DNA of 64,000 bases from DAIOEK01 sp964648485 (GTDB taxonomy: Bacteria; Chloroflexota; Anaerolineae; Anaerolineales; Anaerolineaceae). The notes beneath the pieces were generated by a model, which was not told the origin of the DNA, did no database searches, and saw only the letters and a list, made by a program, of their open reading frames with translations. Positions 52,798-62,311 of the stretch are shown in pieces. The stretch is from the NCBI GenBank assembly GCA_964648485.1, contig CAZYOF010000017.1, forward strand, positions 1 to 64,000, given 5' to 3'. A program made the position numbers and the translations under genes. Every line of letters starts with the position of its first letter. Position 1 is the stretch's first letter.

Positions 52798-52817
52798 ATA
52801 GAACAAATGTCTATAAT
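52798..52817 (+). promoter_or_regulatory. Possible SOS-type operator over the uvrB promoter
   Basis: ATAGAAC-AAAT-GTCTAT is an imperfect palindrome near the GAAC-N4-GTTC-type LexA sites and overlaps TATAAT at 52812-52817. uvrB is SOS-controlled in many bacteria. The 3' half (GTCT) departs from the consensus. Confidence 0.4.
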
Positions 52818-52872
52818 ATGATAAAATGATCCATCTGATAGAGAATTTGTATTTATCCGGTAAGAGGGAAAA

Positions 52873-54912
52873 ATGGACTTTGAACTTCATGCACCATATC
52901 AGGCAACAGGAGATCAGCCCGAGGCGATTAAACAATTAGTCCGTGGGATTGAATCAGGCATGAAACATCAGGTCTTATTAGGAGCAACTGGAACCGGAAA
53001 GACATTCACGATTGCCAAAATCATTCAACAAATACAGAAACCAACACTGGTAATGGCACATAATAAAACGCTCGCAGCCCAGCTATATGCGGAGTTTAAG
53101 GAGTTTTTTCCAAATAATGCAGTAGAGTATTTTGTTTCTTACTATGATTACTACCAGCCTGAAGCATACGTACCGAGACGGGATTTGTATATCGAAAAAG
53201 AAACAGATATTAATGAGGAAATTGAGAGGTTGCGGCTTGCAGCTACAACCGCATTGATGAGTCGAAAAGATGTAATTATTGTTGCTTCCGTTTCCTGCAT
53301 TTATGGATTGGGAAATCCAGAAGAGTTTGGTAAAGGATTAGTGCATTTAGTAAAAGGGGAGATTTACAGACGAAATGCACTGCTCAGGCAATTGGTAGAA
53401 AGCCAGTACCAGCGTAATGATGTGGAGATTAAACCGGGTGCATTCCGGATTCGCGGAGATATGCTTGAGGTTATGCCGGCGTATGAAAAAGAACACATTT
53501 ACCGGATCAGTTTTTTTGGGGATGAGGTGGAATGGATCAGAGATGTGCATCCGGTCACCGGGGAAATATTTCAGGATCTGGCAGAATTAGATATCTATCC
53601 GGCGAAGCATTACATCACTGAGGATGAGAGATTGAAAACGGCTATCCACAATATTGAAGCAGAGCTGGATGAAAGAATTGAATATTTTAAAAAAAATAAC
53701 ATGTTATTAGAAGCTCAACGGATTGAACAGCGCTGTCGTTATGACCTGGAGATGCTAAAAGAAGTAGGTTATTGTTCTGGAATAGAAAATTATTCAAGAC
53801 ATATTGATGAACGACCACAGGGGAGTGCTCCCTGGACATTAATAGATTATTTACCGACTGACTATCTGCTGGTATTAGATGAAAGCCATATGACAGTTCC
53901 ACAAATCAGAGGCATGTACAATGGCGACCAGAGCCGTAAGCAGGTTCTGGTTGATTACGGTTTCAGACTACCCTCGGCTCTGGATAACCGTCCGCTGAAA
54001 TTTGAAGAGTTTGAAACGCACATGGAGCGGGTGATCTATACCTCGGCAACCCCCGGACCGTATGAGATGAAAAAGGCAGATCAGGTGGTTGAGCAGATTA
54101 TTCGACCTACCGGACTACTGGATCCGGAGGTGGAAGTGTTACCGACAGCCGGACAGATCGATCACCTTATCGGAGAAATTAAAAAAAGAGTTGCCAACAG
54201 TGAAAGAGTGCTGGTGACCACACTTACCAAACGGATGGCAGAAGATCTTGCCAAGTATCTTGAAGAAATTGGTACCAAGGTGCAATATCTTCACTCTGAA
54301 GTGGAAACGCTGGAGAGGGTAAGCATATTGCGGGATTTGCGGATGGGCGCATATGATGTTCTGGTGGGCATCAACCTGCTCAGAGAAGGACTTGACCTCC
54401 CGGAAGTATCTCTTGTCGCGATATTAGATGCGGATAAGGAAGGGTTTTTAAGATCTGATACTTCCCTCATCCAGACAATAGGTAGGGCAGCCAGGCATGT
54501 CAATGGTAAAGTTATCATGTACGCCGATAAAATGACGGATTCCATGAAAAGGGCATTGGACGAAACCAACCGGCGCAGGAAAAAACAATACGATTACAAT
54601 CAGAAACATGGGATTGAACCGGTAAGTATCCATAAAGAGGTAAGAGACCTCACATCCAGATTGACCTCTGGCGCAATGATCTCTGAAAAACAAGCCGAGT
54701 ACCGGACAGGAAAGCATCCTGTTATGATGCCCAAAGGTGAATTTATCAAAGTCATAGCAGAAATGGAAAAGCAGATGAAAGCGCTCGCCAGGGATATGGA
54801 ATTTGAACGGGCTGCTGTTTTACGCGATGAGATTTATGAATTAAAAAATATGTATGCCGAGATGTCTGATTTACCGCCCTGGGAAAAAGCTGCAATTCTG
54901 GCAATGAAATGA
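52873..54912 (+). CDS. uvrB: Excinuclease ABC subunit B, UvrB
   Basis: The 679-residue protein has all the UvrB features. Walker A GATGTGKTFT is near residue 38, and the damage-probing beta-hairpin YYDYYQPEAYVP lies near 93-104. LDESHMTVPQIRGMY is the DEAD-type box, with helicase motifs LDLPEVSLVAILDAD and TIGRAARHV. A C-terminal UVR motif (ALARDMEFERAAVLRDEI) binds UvrC. It is loaded by UvrA onto lesions and recruits UvrC for dual incision. AGAGGGA precedes the start. It pairs in function with mfd 6 kb to its left. Confidence 0.97.
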   Translation: MDFELHAPYQATGDQPEAIKQLVRGIESGMKHQVLLGATGTGKTFTIAKIIQQIQKPTLVMAHNKTLAAQLYAEFKEFFPNNAVEYFVSYYDYYQPEAYVPRRDLYIEKETDINEEIERLRLAATTALMSRKDVIIVASVSCIYGLGNPEEFGKGLVHLVKGEIYRRNALLRQLVESQYQRNDVEIKPGAFRIRGDMLEVMPAYEKEHIYRISFFGDEVEWIRDVHPVTGEIFQDLAELDIYPAKHYITEDERLKTAIHNIEAELDERIEYFKKNNMLLEAQRIEQRCRYDLEMLKEVGYCSGIENYSRHIDERPQGSAPWTLIDYLPTDYLLVLDESHMTVPQIRGMYNGDQSRKQVLVDYGFRLPSALDNRPLKFEEFETHMERVIYTSATPGPYEMKKADQVVEQIIRPTGLLDPEVEVLPTAGQIDHLIGEIKKRVANSERVLVTTLTKRMAEDLAKYLEEIGTKVQYLHSEVETLERVSILRDLRMGAYDVLVGINLLREGLDLPEVSLVAILDADKEGFLRSDTSLIQTIGRAARHVNGKVIMYADKMTDSMKRALDETNRRRKKQYDYNQKHGIEPVSIHKEVRDLTSRLTSGAMISEKQAEYRTGKHPVMMPKGEFIKVIAEMEKQMKALARDMEFERAAVLRDEIYELKNMYAEMSDLPPWEKAAILAMK

Positions 54913-54919
54913 AACAAAA

Positions 54920-55210
54920 TTACTCCGATACCCAGGTGGTACGGATATCAAATGAAGAGAATTCTCCGGTGGCAAATTCCCACTCAATTTTCACGTCAGT
55001 AACATGAGCCGGAGGCTGACCTTGAGAAACTTTCGCAAGAAATGGAATCAGTTGTGTCTCTTCTCCTTCTGCCACAACTTCCACTTCACCAGAATAGAGA
55101 TTCCTTACCCAACCAGTAACGTTTTCCTGTGATGCAATTATTTCTACAAAATTGCGAAAACCAACACGTTGAACCCTTCCCTGGATAATCGTGTGTAATC
55201 GCTTTTTCAT
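54920..55210 (-). CDS. Acylphosphatase
   Basis: The 96-residue protein matches the acylphosphatase fold: LHTIIQGRVQRVGFRNFVEI with the substrate-binding Arg in the GRVQRVGFR loop, then VTGWVRNLYSGEVEVVAEG with the catalytic Asn. It hydrolyses the carboxyl-phosphate bond of acylphosphates. Its stop lies 8 bp from the convergent uvrB stop. It follows the HEAT-repeat gene by 10 bp on the same strand and so is probably the last gene of the rseP-HEAT-acylphosphatase operon. Confidence 0.93.
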   Translation of the reverse strand: MKKRLHTIIQGRVQRVGFRNFVEIIASQENVTGWVRNLYSGEVEVVAEGEETQLIPFLAKVSQGQPPAHVTDVKIEWEFATGEFSSFDIRTTWVSE

Positions 55211-55220
55211 TTTTCCCCCA

Positions 55221-56189
55221 TTAATCTGATGTTTCTTCCTCTACATCAAGCAGATCAAAATTTGCCAATCCATCGTTAAATGCCAGATTATCCATCGCAT
55301 TTTCAATAAAATCGGCAAGTTCATCATCAATATCACTTTCCATAATTTCTTCGAATTTGTCTTTTACGCCCTGTCCGCCTATCTGCGAAAGGGTCCATAT
55401 GGCAGCGTAATAGACTTCTTCATCAAGATCAGATTGATCAATCAAATCCAGCAAATCTTCGCGAATTTCCTGGATTTCCAATTCTCCAGCTGCCCTGATG
55501 GCTTCCAGTTGAACCAGAGGTGAGTTGTGATAGATATTTGATTGAACAAGTTGATTCCACTGATCATCTGCAGATCTGCCCATCGCAAATAGCGCACTCG
55601 CGATATCTTCAATCCGATTTGATTGGTACATGGCATTAATATATTGATCTACTGCATCGCGACTGGAAAAACCCAGTGATTCGAGAGCCCGTCTTTTGAC
55701 TTCTGGAGAGCGGGTTGAATTATAGGTATCCATAACCGCATCCACTATCTTGTTCAAAGTCTTTTCAGGGATTTCTTCCAACTCACCTTCATAAATAAAT
55801 GAACCGAGCGCAGAAGCTGCCGCAGCCTGTACCATTTGATCTGGATCGGTTTGCATCATCTGGATAAATGTATCAGCAAGTTTGAGATCTTCACATTCCC
55901 AGAGAAGCCGAATAGCCAATACTCGTACATTAGGATCAGGGTCGTTCAAAGCGTGCAGGGCAATGGCATCAAAATTTGTCAGCGTATCAGATTCGGCGAG
56001 GTTTTCTAAATCGCTCAAAAGATTTATTCGCCGATCTACCGTTATTTGATCCCAAACAGCTACCAGGGAAGATAGATCAGCATTGTTAATATCAGAAAAA
56101 TTCATCAAATACCTGGCAGGAAACATGTGTTCCTGGTCAAGGAGTGATTTGATTATGTCAGAAAAGAGAGTTTTGCTTTGTGAGGGCAT
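55221..56189 (-). CDS. HEAT-repeat protein
   Basis: The ATG at 56189 is preceded by AAAGG 5 nt upstream; a GTG 6 nt earlier lies on that site. The 322-residue product is all-helical with HEAT-type repeats (ALHALNDPDPNVRVLAIRLLWECED, AAAASALGSFIYEGE, RALESLGFSSRDAV, LEAIRAAGELE, YYAAIWTLSQIGG). The last ~40 residues are strongly acidic. Such repeats mediate protein-protein contacts; partner unknown. It lies 8 bp after rseP in the same operon. Confidence 0.85.
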   Translation of the reverse strand: MPSQSKTLFSDIIKSLLDQEHMFPARYLMNFSDINNADLSSLVAVWDQITVDRRINLLSDLENLAESDTLTNFDAIALHALNDPDPNVRVLAIRLLWECEDLKLADTFIQMMQTDPDQMVQAAAASALGSFIYEGELEEIPEKTLNKIVDAVMDTYNSTRSPEVKRRALESLGFSSRDAVDQYINAMYQSNRIEDIASALFAMGRSADDQWNQLVQSNIYHNSPLVQLEAIRAAGELEIQEIREDLLDLIDQSDLDEEVYYAAIWTLSQIGGQGVKDKFEEIMESDIDDELADFIENAMDNLAFNDGLANFDLLDVEEETSD

Positions 56190-56197
56190 GATCACCT

Positions 56198-57280
56198 TTA
56201 TGGAAGTTTGATTGGATTGAACAGATCTTGTAATGTAACGAAAGCCATAAACAGCAACAATGCGGTAAATCCCACCATGTGCAGGAAGTTTTCATACTTT
56301 GCCGGTACCCGCCGCTTAAGGAAAAGCTCAGGCAAGGTGAATAAAATTCTCCCACCATCCAATGCTGGTATTGGCAGCAGATTTGTAATACCCAAAGCTA
56401 TTGAAATATATGCGATAAAGGTCATCACGCTTGTGGCGGGTTGCGAACTGGGCATGCTCTGTACTTCCTGATCACGTTCGTTTGCAGCCTCATAAATACT
56501 GAATATCCCGATTGGTCCGACCACACGTGCCTGATCTGCAGGAACATCTCCCCTGATGAGGCGGACTGGCATGGTCATGGTCTGATAGCTTAAATCCAAT
56601 GTCGTCAAACCCGCCATGGGAAGCGCCTGAAAAACAGTAATAGGTGTCGTTGGATTGCCCATCACAATTCCAAGCGGTCCCTGCCCTTCAGGCGGGGTTG
56701 CCCGCGGAGTTGTGGATAAGGTTATCTGCGAGCCATTTCTTTCAACCAGGATATCTATTGCTTTACCTTTTTCTGATTGAACAATTTGATGAATGCTCTC
56801 CATGCTCGAAATTTTTTGACCATTTATCTCCAGCACAATATCACCAATCAACAGTCCAGATTGAGCTGCCGGAGAATCTGGTACTACATCTTGAATCTGA
56901 ACTCGGGAAATATCAGGGGAGCCAATACGAGTAAACATAAATGTAAAAATAAGAAATCCGACCAGTAAATTCATGACAGGTCCACCAAACAGGACTGCCA
57001 GACGTACCCATGGATTTGCAGAAGCCAATCCACCTGGAGTATCAGGGTCATTCTCACCTTTAGGACGAACAAATGCTCCGAAAGGAATCCAATTTAGTGT
57101 AAAATCAGTCCCCTGAAAAGTGAATAATTTTTTTGCTCTGGGAGGGAAACCAAAGCCAAATTCCTCCACTTCGATTTTGAATAATCTCGCCATAATATAA
57201 TGACCAAACTCATGGGCGAAAATAAGTAATCCGAGGACAATGACAAACTGAAGAATTGTGAGTAATAAATTTCCGGTCAT
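56198..57280 (-). CDS. rseP: Site-2 intramembrane metalloprotease RseP
   Basis: The 360-residue protein has the zinc site HEFGH (FAHEFGHYIMAR, about residue 24) in the first membrane helix. A PDZ domain (about 120-195: VVPDSPAAQSGLLIGDIVLEINGQKI) lies between membrane helices, and the second zinc ligand is in LLPIPALDGGRILF near residue 310. The family cleaves membrane-bound anti-sigma factors and signal-peptide remnants. Length and layout are normal with one PDZ domain. No anti-sigma gene is adjacent; the substrate is unknown. Confidence 0.93.
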   Translation of the reverse strand: MTGNLLLTILQFVIVLGLLIFAHEFGHYIMARLFKIEVEEFGFGFPPRAKKLFTFQGTDFTLNWIPFGAFVRPKGENDPDTPGGLASANPWVRLAVLFGGPVMNLLVGFLIFTFMFTRIGSPDISRVQIQDVVPDSPAAQSGLLIGDIVLEINGQKISSMESIHQIVQSEKGKAIDILVERNGSQITLSTTPRATPPEGQGPLGIVMGNPTTPITVFQALPMAGLTTLDLSYQTMTMPVRLIRGDVPADQARVVGPIGIFSIYEAANERDQEVQSMPSSQPATSVMTFIAYISIALGITNLLPIPALDGGRILFTLPELFLKRRVPAKYENFLHMVGFTALLLFMAFVTLQDLFNPIKLP

Positions 57281-57345
57281 CTATACACCTATAAGGACAT
57301 TATAACGTGTGAATATTAGATTTTCATAACAGCCTGATGAAGGTT

Positions 57346-58326
57346 TTATGCAGAAAGTAATCTCGCTGAACCGCCAGGATGGGCAATGTAATGTGCCTGG
57401 ATAAATGAGATTTTATTGATTTCTGCAATTAGGGCGGTGGTGTTCTCAGCAATTGTAATCAGATGAACATTAGGTCCAGCGTCAATAGTAAAAGCTATCG
57501 AGAGCCCATTTTTACGCCAAAGCCTGACCTGCTCAATGATTTGGTAGGTTAAAGAATTCCAATAGAAGAGAGGAGGTGTTGAAGTCATCATTACGGCATG
57601 CATCATTAAACAATCCAACTCAACAATCTCAGCGAATACTGAAAAATCTTTGGCCAGAAGCGCTGCTCTACAGATATCCAGACGGCGAGGTGCATCTGAT
57701 ACTCTTGCACTTTGAAAGGGAGAAGTTGACGCCAGGTGATGGCCTTCGCTTGATCCGGTTTTTTTATGTGCCTGATCAAGAACTAGGACAACATCCACCA
57801 GATCCCATCCACCGGGGGGCAGGATGGAGAAAGCGTAAGATGAGAGGTCGTCTTCTCCGGGAGACCATTCCACAAATCCGGCAGGAATAGAACGAGAAGC
57901 GGAACCTGATCCGAGCCTGGCTAGTCGTGAAAGTTCAGATTCGGTAAGATTTATCCCCAGGGCAGCAGAACCGGCGAGAGCTAAAGCGGCAAAAGCTGAA
58001 GCAGAGGATGCTATTCCACTGCCTGTGGGGAAATTGTTTGTAGATTGGATAACCGCCTGAGACCGATTTCCAGATTGTTTGCGTAGAATATCCAGAAAAT
58101 CGGAAACCCGTTTCGATTGGGTCGGGTCTGCCTGTATCCCATTGATTATTATTTTATCTGATTTGAGATTTTCATTAAAGGTGACAGTGGTCCGAGTTTC
58201 TAATTCCATTAAATTCATCGAAATGGACCCGTTCGAAGGAATCCGTAAACGGTCATCCCGGTTCCCCCAGTATTTAATAAAGGCAATGTTCGGATGTGCA
58301 ATGGCAGTAGCAGATAATTCGGTCAA
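57346..58326 (-). CDS. mvaD: Diphosphomevalonate decarboxylase
   Basis: The TTG at 58326 is preceded by GGGAAAG and gives 326 residues. The GHMP-kinase fold shows AIAHPNIAFIKYWGNRDD, PSNGSISMNL, and the phosphate-binding loop FPTGSGIASSASAFAALALA. The family's Arg/Asp catalytic set follows (GSGSASRSI, then DAGPNVHLI). The enzyme turns mevalonate diphosphate into isopentenyl diphosphate with ATP, the last step of the mevalonate pathway, which is unusual among bacteria but known in this phylum. It stands 65 bp from rseP and is probably separately transcribed. Confidence 0.95.
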   Translation of the reverse strand: MTELSATAIAHPNIAFIKYWGNRDDRLRIPSNGSISMNLMELETRTTVTFNENLKSDKIIINGIQADPTQSKRVSDFLDILRKQSGNRSQAVIQSTNNFPTGSGIASSASAFAALALAGSAALGINLTESELSRLARLGSGSASRSIPAGFVEWSPGEDDLSSYAFSILPPGGWDLVDVVLVLDQAHKKTGSSEGHHLASTSPFQSARVSDAPRRLDICRAALLAKDFSVFAEIVELDCLMMHAVMMTSTPPLFYWNSLTYQIIEQVRLWRKNGLSIAFTIDAGPNVHLITIAENTTALIAEINKISFIQAHYIAHPGGSARLLSA

Positions 58327-58364
58327 CTCAGTCTTTCCCTCATATTCGGATATGCTTTATTTTA

Positions 58365-59087
58365 TCAGCGAACCGGATACGCAAAGGAAAGACTTGTATC
58401 ATCAATCGACCCAACAATTTCTCCATCCATTACTGTGGCACTCCAGAATGGCGTAGTTTTTTCAGCTGAATATCCAAGGCAGTAATGACCTTCAAAGGTT
58501 GAAGAATAATTACCAAAACCCGAATATGTGCAGGTATCTTTATTATAGATGCCGAAAAAATCAAAATCTATGTTTACTTTACATTCAGAATTTAAACTTG
58601 TGTCAATAAATTCGATTTGGATATACCCATTTACTTTTCGATCTGTAAGTGGGTAATTTAAAACAAAATCATTATCATTATCTCGGTAATAATACCTGCT
58701 ATCTCTGATTTGAATTTCTCCATCGAATTTCTGTAATCCTTCAATTATGGATGAACAAAACTGTAACGCTTCTTCGGCGGTTTCGCCACCCTGCATGACT
58801 TCGAGAAGGCAAGGTTTGTATTCATCTTCGATCACCGAGTTGCAGTGCAGGTTATTTTCTTTCAACCTATTAAGTTCTTCTTCCCACAACTGATCAAAAG
58901 AATAATCCCTGATATCAGCATAAGGTGTAGGCTCAGAGTACGAATCAGGATCTATCAGGTAAATTACCCTATCATAGATCGTCTGTGGTAACTTACATGA
59001 AATACTTATAATCACAAGAATAATTAATAACGTTATTAACTGAGGAGGAAAACCATATGAATGTTTATGATTATCAGAAGTATTCAT
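58365..59087 (-). CDS. Putative lipoprotein or membrane-anchored protein of unknown function
   Basis: The ATG at 59087 (MNTSDNHKHS) is chosen because GGAGGG lies 5 nt upstream. The 240-residue product has a hydrophobic helix (about 17-34) ending in IISISC, which may be a lipobox. An outward domain with several cysteines follows (HCNSV, PCLLE, QFCSS, CKVN, TCTYS, YCLG), likely disulfide-linked. No family was recognised. It stands alone between mvaD and the GntR promoter. Confidence 0.6.
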   Translation of the reverse strand: MNTSDNHKHSYGFPPQLITLLIILVIISISCKLPQTIYDRVIYLIDPDSYSEPTPYADIRDYSFDQLWEEELNRLKENNLHCNSVIEDEYKPCLLEVMQGGETAEEALQFCSSIIEGLQKFDGEIQIRDSRYYYRDNDNDFVLNYPLTDRKVNGYIQIEFIDTSLNSECKVNIDFDFFGIYNKDTCTYSGFGNYSSTFEGHYCLGYSAEKTTPFWSATVMDGEIVGSIDDTSLSFAYPVR

Positions 59088-59235
59088 AATTCCCTCCATC
59101 TAATTATTTGATAATAGAAAAGAGGAAGTAGAATCTTTCTTTATACTCTTATCATAGCAAAAACCTGATATTCCACAATATCCTCTCTCCTTTCGGTAGT
59201 TTGAATCCATAAAAGATAATTATTAAAAAATTATA

Positions 59236-59284
59236 TTGACAAAGGAGAAATGTGATTGTATAGTATTTATACTTGTTATAACAA
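59236..59284 (+). promoter_or_regulatory. Promoter and operator of the GntR-sugar ABC operon
   Basis: TTGACA (59236-59241), a 17-bp spacer and TATAGT (59259-59264) form a near-consensus promoter. The perfect 12-bp palindrome TTGTTATAACAA (59273-59284) lies on the start site, a likely GntR operator for autorepression. Confidence 0.75.
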
Positions 59285-59308
59285 CATAACAATATATCAA
59301 AAAAAAAT

Positions 59309-60028
59309 ATGACTCAACCTCACCTTCCCCTATATTTCAAAATTGAAAAAGAGATCCTGGATTCCATCCAAAACGATGTTTACAAAGCTGGCGAACAGTT
59401 ACCCAGCGAAGCAGAGATTGCTCAACAATACCAGGTAAGCAGAATCACAGCAAAAAGAGCGTTGGACGATCTGGTTAATCAGGGATGGGCTTACCGACAA
59501 CAAGGAAAAGGTACTTTTGTCTCACAAGCCCGAATCAAAGAAATGTCTGGATTCAGGAGTTTTACTGAAGATATCCTCTCGAAGGGTTTAAAACCCAGTT
59601 CAAAAATAATCAAATTTGAGAGTCAGATTGCTGATGATTTCATTGCGAAGCAGCTAAGAATTCGGCAAGGGGATCAGATTTATTTACTTCAAAGAATCCG
59701 ACAGGCAGATAACCAGCCAGTTGCGTATGAGACTGCTTATCTACCAGAGTATTTATTCCCTAATTTACTTGCATATGATCTCAGCCAATCATTGTTTAAG
59801 GTGTTACGAGAACAATATCACATCAATCCAGTTTGGGCAGATGCAGAGATCCAGGCAGCCAGTGCAAACAATGAAATTGCTCAGGCATTGGGAATGCGGG
59901 TGGGTGAGCCTGTATTAATTGCAAACCGCCTGACTTATTCTGAAACATTTGAAATCGTGGAGTTTGTGGTTTCTGTATATTGCGGAAGCCGCTTTACATT
60001 TTATATTGGACGGCAGTCCATACCATAA
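59309..60028 (+). CDS. GntR/HutC-family regulator
   Basis: The 239-residue protein has a GntR winged helix (YKAGEQLPSEAEIAQQYQVSRITAKRALDDLVNQGWAYRQQGKGTFV in blocks) and a C-terminal UTRA ligand-binding domain (from about 95: KPSSKIIKFESQ, YLLQRIRQADNQPVAYETAYLPE). HutC-type regulators respond to sugars or sugar phosphates. No ribosome site is obvious upstream of the ATG. It lies 28 bp before the sugar-binding protein gene, so it should regulate the importer. Confidence 0.92.
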   Translation: MTQPHLPLYFKIEKEILDSIQNDVYKAGEQLPSEAEIAQQYQVSRITAKRALDDLVNQGWAYRQQGKGTFVSQARIKEMSGFRSFTEDILSKGLKPSSKIIKFESQIADDFIAKQLRIRQGDQIYLLQRIRQADNQPVAYETAYLPEYLFPNLLAYDLSQSLFKVLREQYHINPVWADAEIQAASANNEIAQALGMRVGEPVLIANRLTYSETFEIVEFVVSVYCGSRFTFYIGRQSIP

Positions 60029-60056
60029 ACCCAAACAAATTACCAAGGAGGAAGAA

Positions 60057-61349
60057 ATGTCAAAGTTGTACCGAATCACTATGCTGGTCGTGCTAGTTGC
60101 AATGGTTCTCGGCATGACCGCCTGTGGAGCCAAGCCGGAATCCACAGTGAAAGAAGTTAAAGTTCTCGCTATGCAGCAAGCGGGTCCCACTCCCGAGGAA
60201 ATGAATGAGATTGTTGCTAAATTTAATAAAAGCAACCCGGATGTAAATGTTACCATTGATTATGTTTCTTACGACGCCCTGCATGACAAAATTGCAACCT
60301 CAATGGCTACCAATCCACCCGCTTACGATGTTGTGTTAGTAGATGACATCTGGTATGCGGAATTCGCTAAGAACGGTTACCTTTGGGATGTAACCAGCAA
60401 GATCGCTCCGGAAACCAAAGATGCGATTTTTGCTGCTGCATGGGATATCACCACAGTGAATGGTGTTACATACGGCATGCCCTGGCTTTTGGATGAGAAG
60501 TACTTCTTCTACAATGAAAAAATGTTAGCGGATGCCGGCATTGCTGCGCCTCCAAAAACTTGGGAAGAATTAGAAGCACAGTCTCTGATCTTGAAAGAAA
60601 AGGGAATCGTGGAATATCCGATTGTCTGGTCATGGGCTCAGGCAGAAACAGCAATTTGTGACTTTGTCGCTTTACTCTATGGAAATGGTGGAAGATTCAC
60701 CGATGAAAATGGCAACCCTGCTTTTAATGAAGCCGCTGGCGTGGAAACACTCCAATGGATGGTTGATTCAATTGATAAGGGTATTGTCAATCCAGCTTCC
60801 ATATCCTATGTAGAAGAAGACGTCCGTAATACATTCTCACAGGGAAAAGCAGCATTTGCGATTAACTGGCTCTATATGTACGAACTTGCAGCCATTAATC
60901 CGGATGAATCGCAGGTTGTTGGACAAGTAAAAATGAGCTTAATTCCAGTTTTTGAAGGAAATGCTGCCCCAAGCTCGAGTATCAATGGTTCCATGGGATT
61001 CTCTGTTGTCGATAAATCTCCCAACCGGGAAGCTGCATGGAAGTATGTTGAATTCCTGACCAGCGAAGATATCCAACGCGAATATTCTGCGCATCTTCCT
61101 CCTGTCTGGAGTGGAAATTATGAAGGTGAAGCTCTTAACGAACTGATGGCGTTGAATGAATCCAATCCCGTAACTGTTCCCATGTTTAAAGAGCAGTTCC
61201 CCTATTCACATGTACGCCCGAAAGTGCCTTATTATGCTGAGGGTTCAAAAGCACTGCAATTGGCATTACAAGAAGCATTAACCAAGACAAAAACTCCGCA
61301 GCAAGCATTGGATGACGCTGCAGCAAAATGGATTGAACTCGCCAAGTAA
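60057..61349 (+). CDS. Sugar ABC transporter substrate-binding lipoprotein
   Basis: The ATG at 60057 (MSKLYRITML) follows AAGGAGG, giving 430 residues. A lipoprotein signal (LGMTAC, lipidated Cys about 22) leads to a family 1 extracellular solute-binding protein with blocks NKSNPDVNVTIDYVSYDALHDKI, DVVLVDDIWYAEF, YGMPWLLDEKYFFYNEKML and FSQGKAAFAINWLYMYE. It binds a sugar or oligosaccharide outside the membrane. It heads the transport genes and is followed by a hairpin that may lower expression of the permeases. Confidence 0.93.
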   Translation: MSKLYRITMLVVLVAMVLGMTACGAKPESTVKEVKVLAMQQAGPTPEEMNEIVAKFNKSNPDVNVTIDYVSYDALHDKIATSMATNPPAYDVVLVDDIWYAEFAKNGYLWDVTSKIAPETKDAIFAAAWDITTVNGVTYGMPWLLDEKYFFYNEKMLADAGIAAPPKTWEELEAQSLILKEKGIVEYPIVWSWAQAETAICDFVALLYGNGGRFTDENGNPAFNEAAGVETLQWMVDSIDKGIVNPASISYVEEDVRNTFSQGKAAFAINWLYMYELAAINPDESQVVGQVKMSLIPVFEGNAAPSSSINGSMGFSVVDKSPNREAAWKYVEFLTSEDIQREYSAHLPPVWSGNYEGEALNELMALNESNPVTVPMFKEQFPYSHVRPKVPYYAEGSKALQLALQEALTKTKTPQQALDDAAAKWIELAK

Positions 61350-61366
61350 AACAATATTATCTTTAA

Positions 61367-61393
61367 GGATTGGGCGGTAAACCCGCCCAATCC
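61367..61393 (+). other. Intercistronic hairpin between binding protein and permease genes
   Basis: An 11-bp perfect stem GGATTGGGCGG and complement with a 5-nt loop and no T tail. Such hairpins often stabilise the upstream mRNA, giving more binding protein than permease. Confidence 0.65.
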
Positions 61394-61411
61394 GTTCCAG
61401 GATTATTCTTG

Positions 61412-62311
61412 ATGCGAAAATTGTTCTCTTTACACCAGCAAGAGGAACGCGATGGTTTATTGATGCTTCTGCCTGCCATTGGTGTTATCGGGGTGATTTC
61501 ATTATTACCGGTTCTATTCACCCTGGTATTAAGTTTCACAGATACTCCTTTATCCAATCCGACACCACAAAATTTTGTAGGTTTAAAGAACTTTTTAGAA
61601 TTTATCAATAGTAGAGATTTCTGGTCATCGATCTGGCGGACATTTTATTTCACGGCAGTTTCTGTTGGATTGGAATTGATACTTGGAATGGGCATTGCGT
61701 TGTTGATCCACGCAAAACCATTTGGGTGGCAATTTTTACGCGCCAGTCTAATCATTCCATGGGCTGTTCCGACCATCGTGAACGGGGCTATCTGGCGGTG
61801 GATTTACAATGCAGATTATGGGGCGTTGAACGGATTGTTGTATTCATTGGGAATTATTGAGAAATATCAAGCATGGTTGACCAAACCTTTTCTGGCGATG
61901 AATCTTGTCATCATTGCCGATGTATGGCATAGCGTACCATTTATTGCTCTAATCCTTCAGGCTGCACTGGCAACCATTCCAAGTGAGATCGAAGAAGCTT
62001 CTATGATTGATGGTGCAAGTGTGTGGCAAAGATTTGTTCATATTCGCTTGCAATTATTACGCCCAGCCATCCTGGTTGCTCTTGTCGTACGTACGGTTGA
62101 AGCATTCAGAGTGTTTGACATTATCTATGTGATCACACAAGGTGGACCAGCATTTGGCACTGTTACCATCTCTTACCTCACTTATCTCGAATCGTTTACA
62201 TATAGACACCTCGGATCAGGAGCTGCTTTATCTTTCCTGATATCTGCAATTACACTTTTACTGGCATTAATATATATTCGAATACTATATCGGCCGGAGA
62301 TGCAAAAATGA
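61412..62311 (+). CDS. Sugar ABC transporter permease 1 (MalF/UgpA type)
   Basis: The ATG at 61412 is preferred because an in-frame TTG at 61370 lies within the hairpin. The 299-residue protein has six membrane helices and the EAA loop EEASMIDGASVWQRFVHIRLQLLRPA near residue 200, which contacts the ATPase. It forms the channel with the next gene's product. It overlaps the second permease gene by 4 bp. Confidence 0.92.
   Translation: MRKLFSLHQQEERDGLLMLLPAIGVIGVISLLPVLFTLVLSFTDTPLSNPTPQNFVGLKNFLEFINSRDFWSSIWRTFYFTAVSVGLELILGMGIALLIHAKPFGWQFLRASLIIPWAVPTIVNGAIWRWIYNADYGALNGLLYSLGIIEKYQAWLTKPFLAMNLVIIADVWHSVPFIALILQAALATIPSEIEEASMIDGASVWQRFVHIRLQLLRPAILVALVVRTVEAFRVFDIIYVITQGGPAFGTVTISYLTYLESFTYRHLGSGAALSFLISAITLLLALIYIRILYRPEMQK

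Noticed and set aside
61370..61411. Upstream TTG start for sugar permease 1
   Set aside because: It falls inside an 11-bp hairpin and has no extra homology to the family; ATG 61412 fits better.
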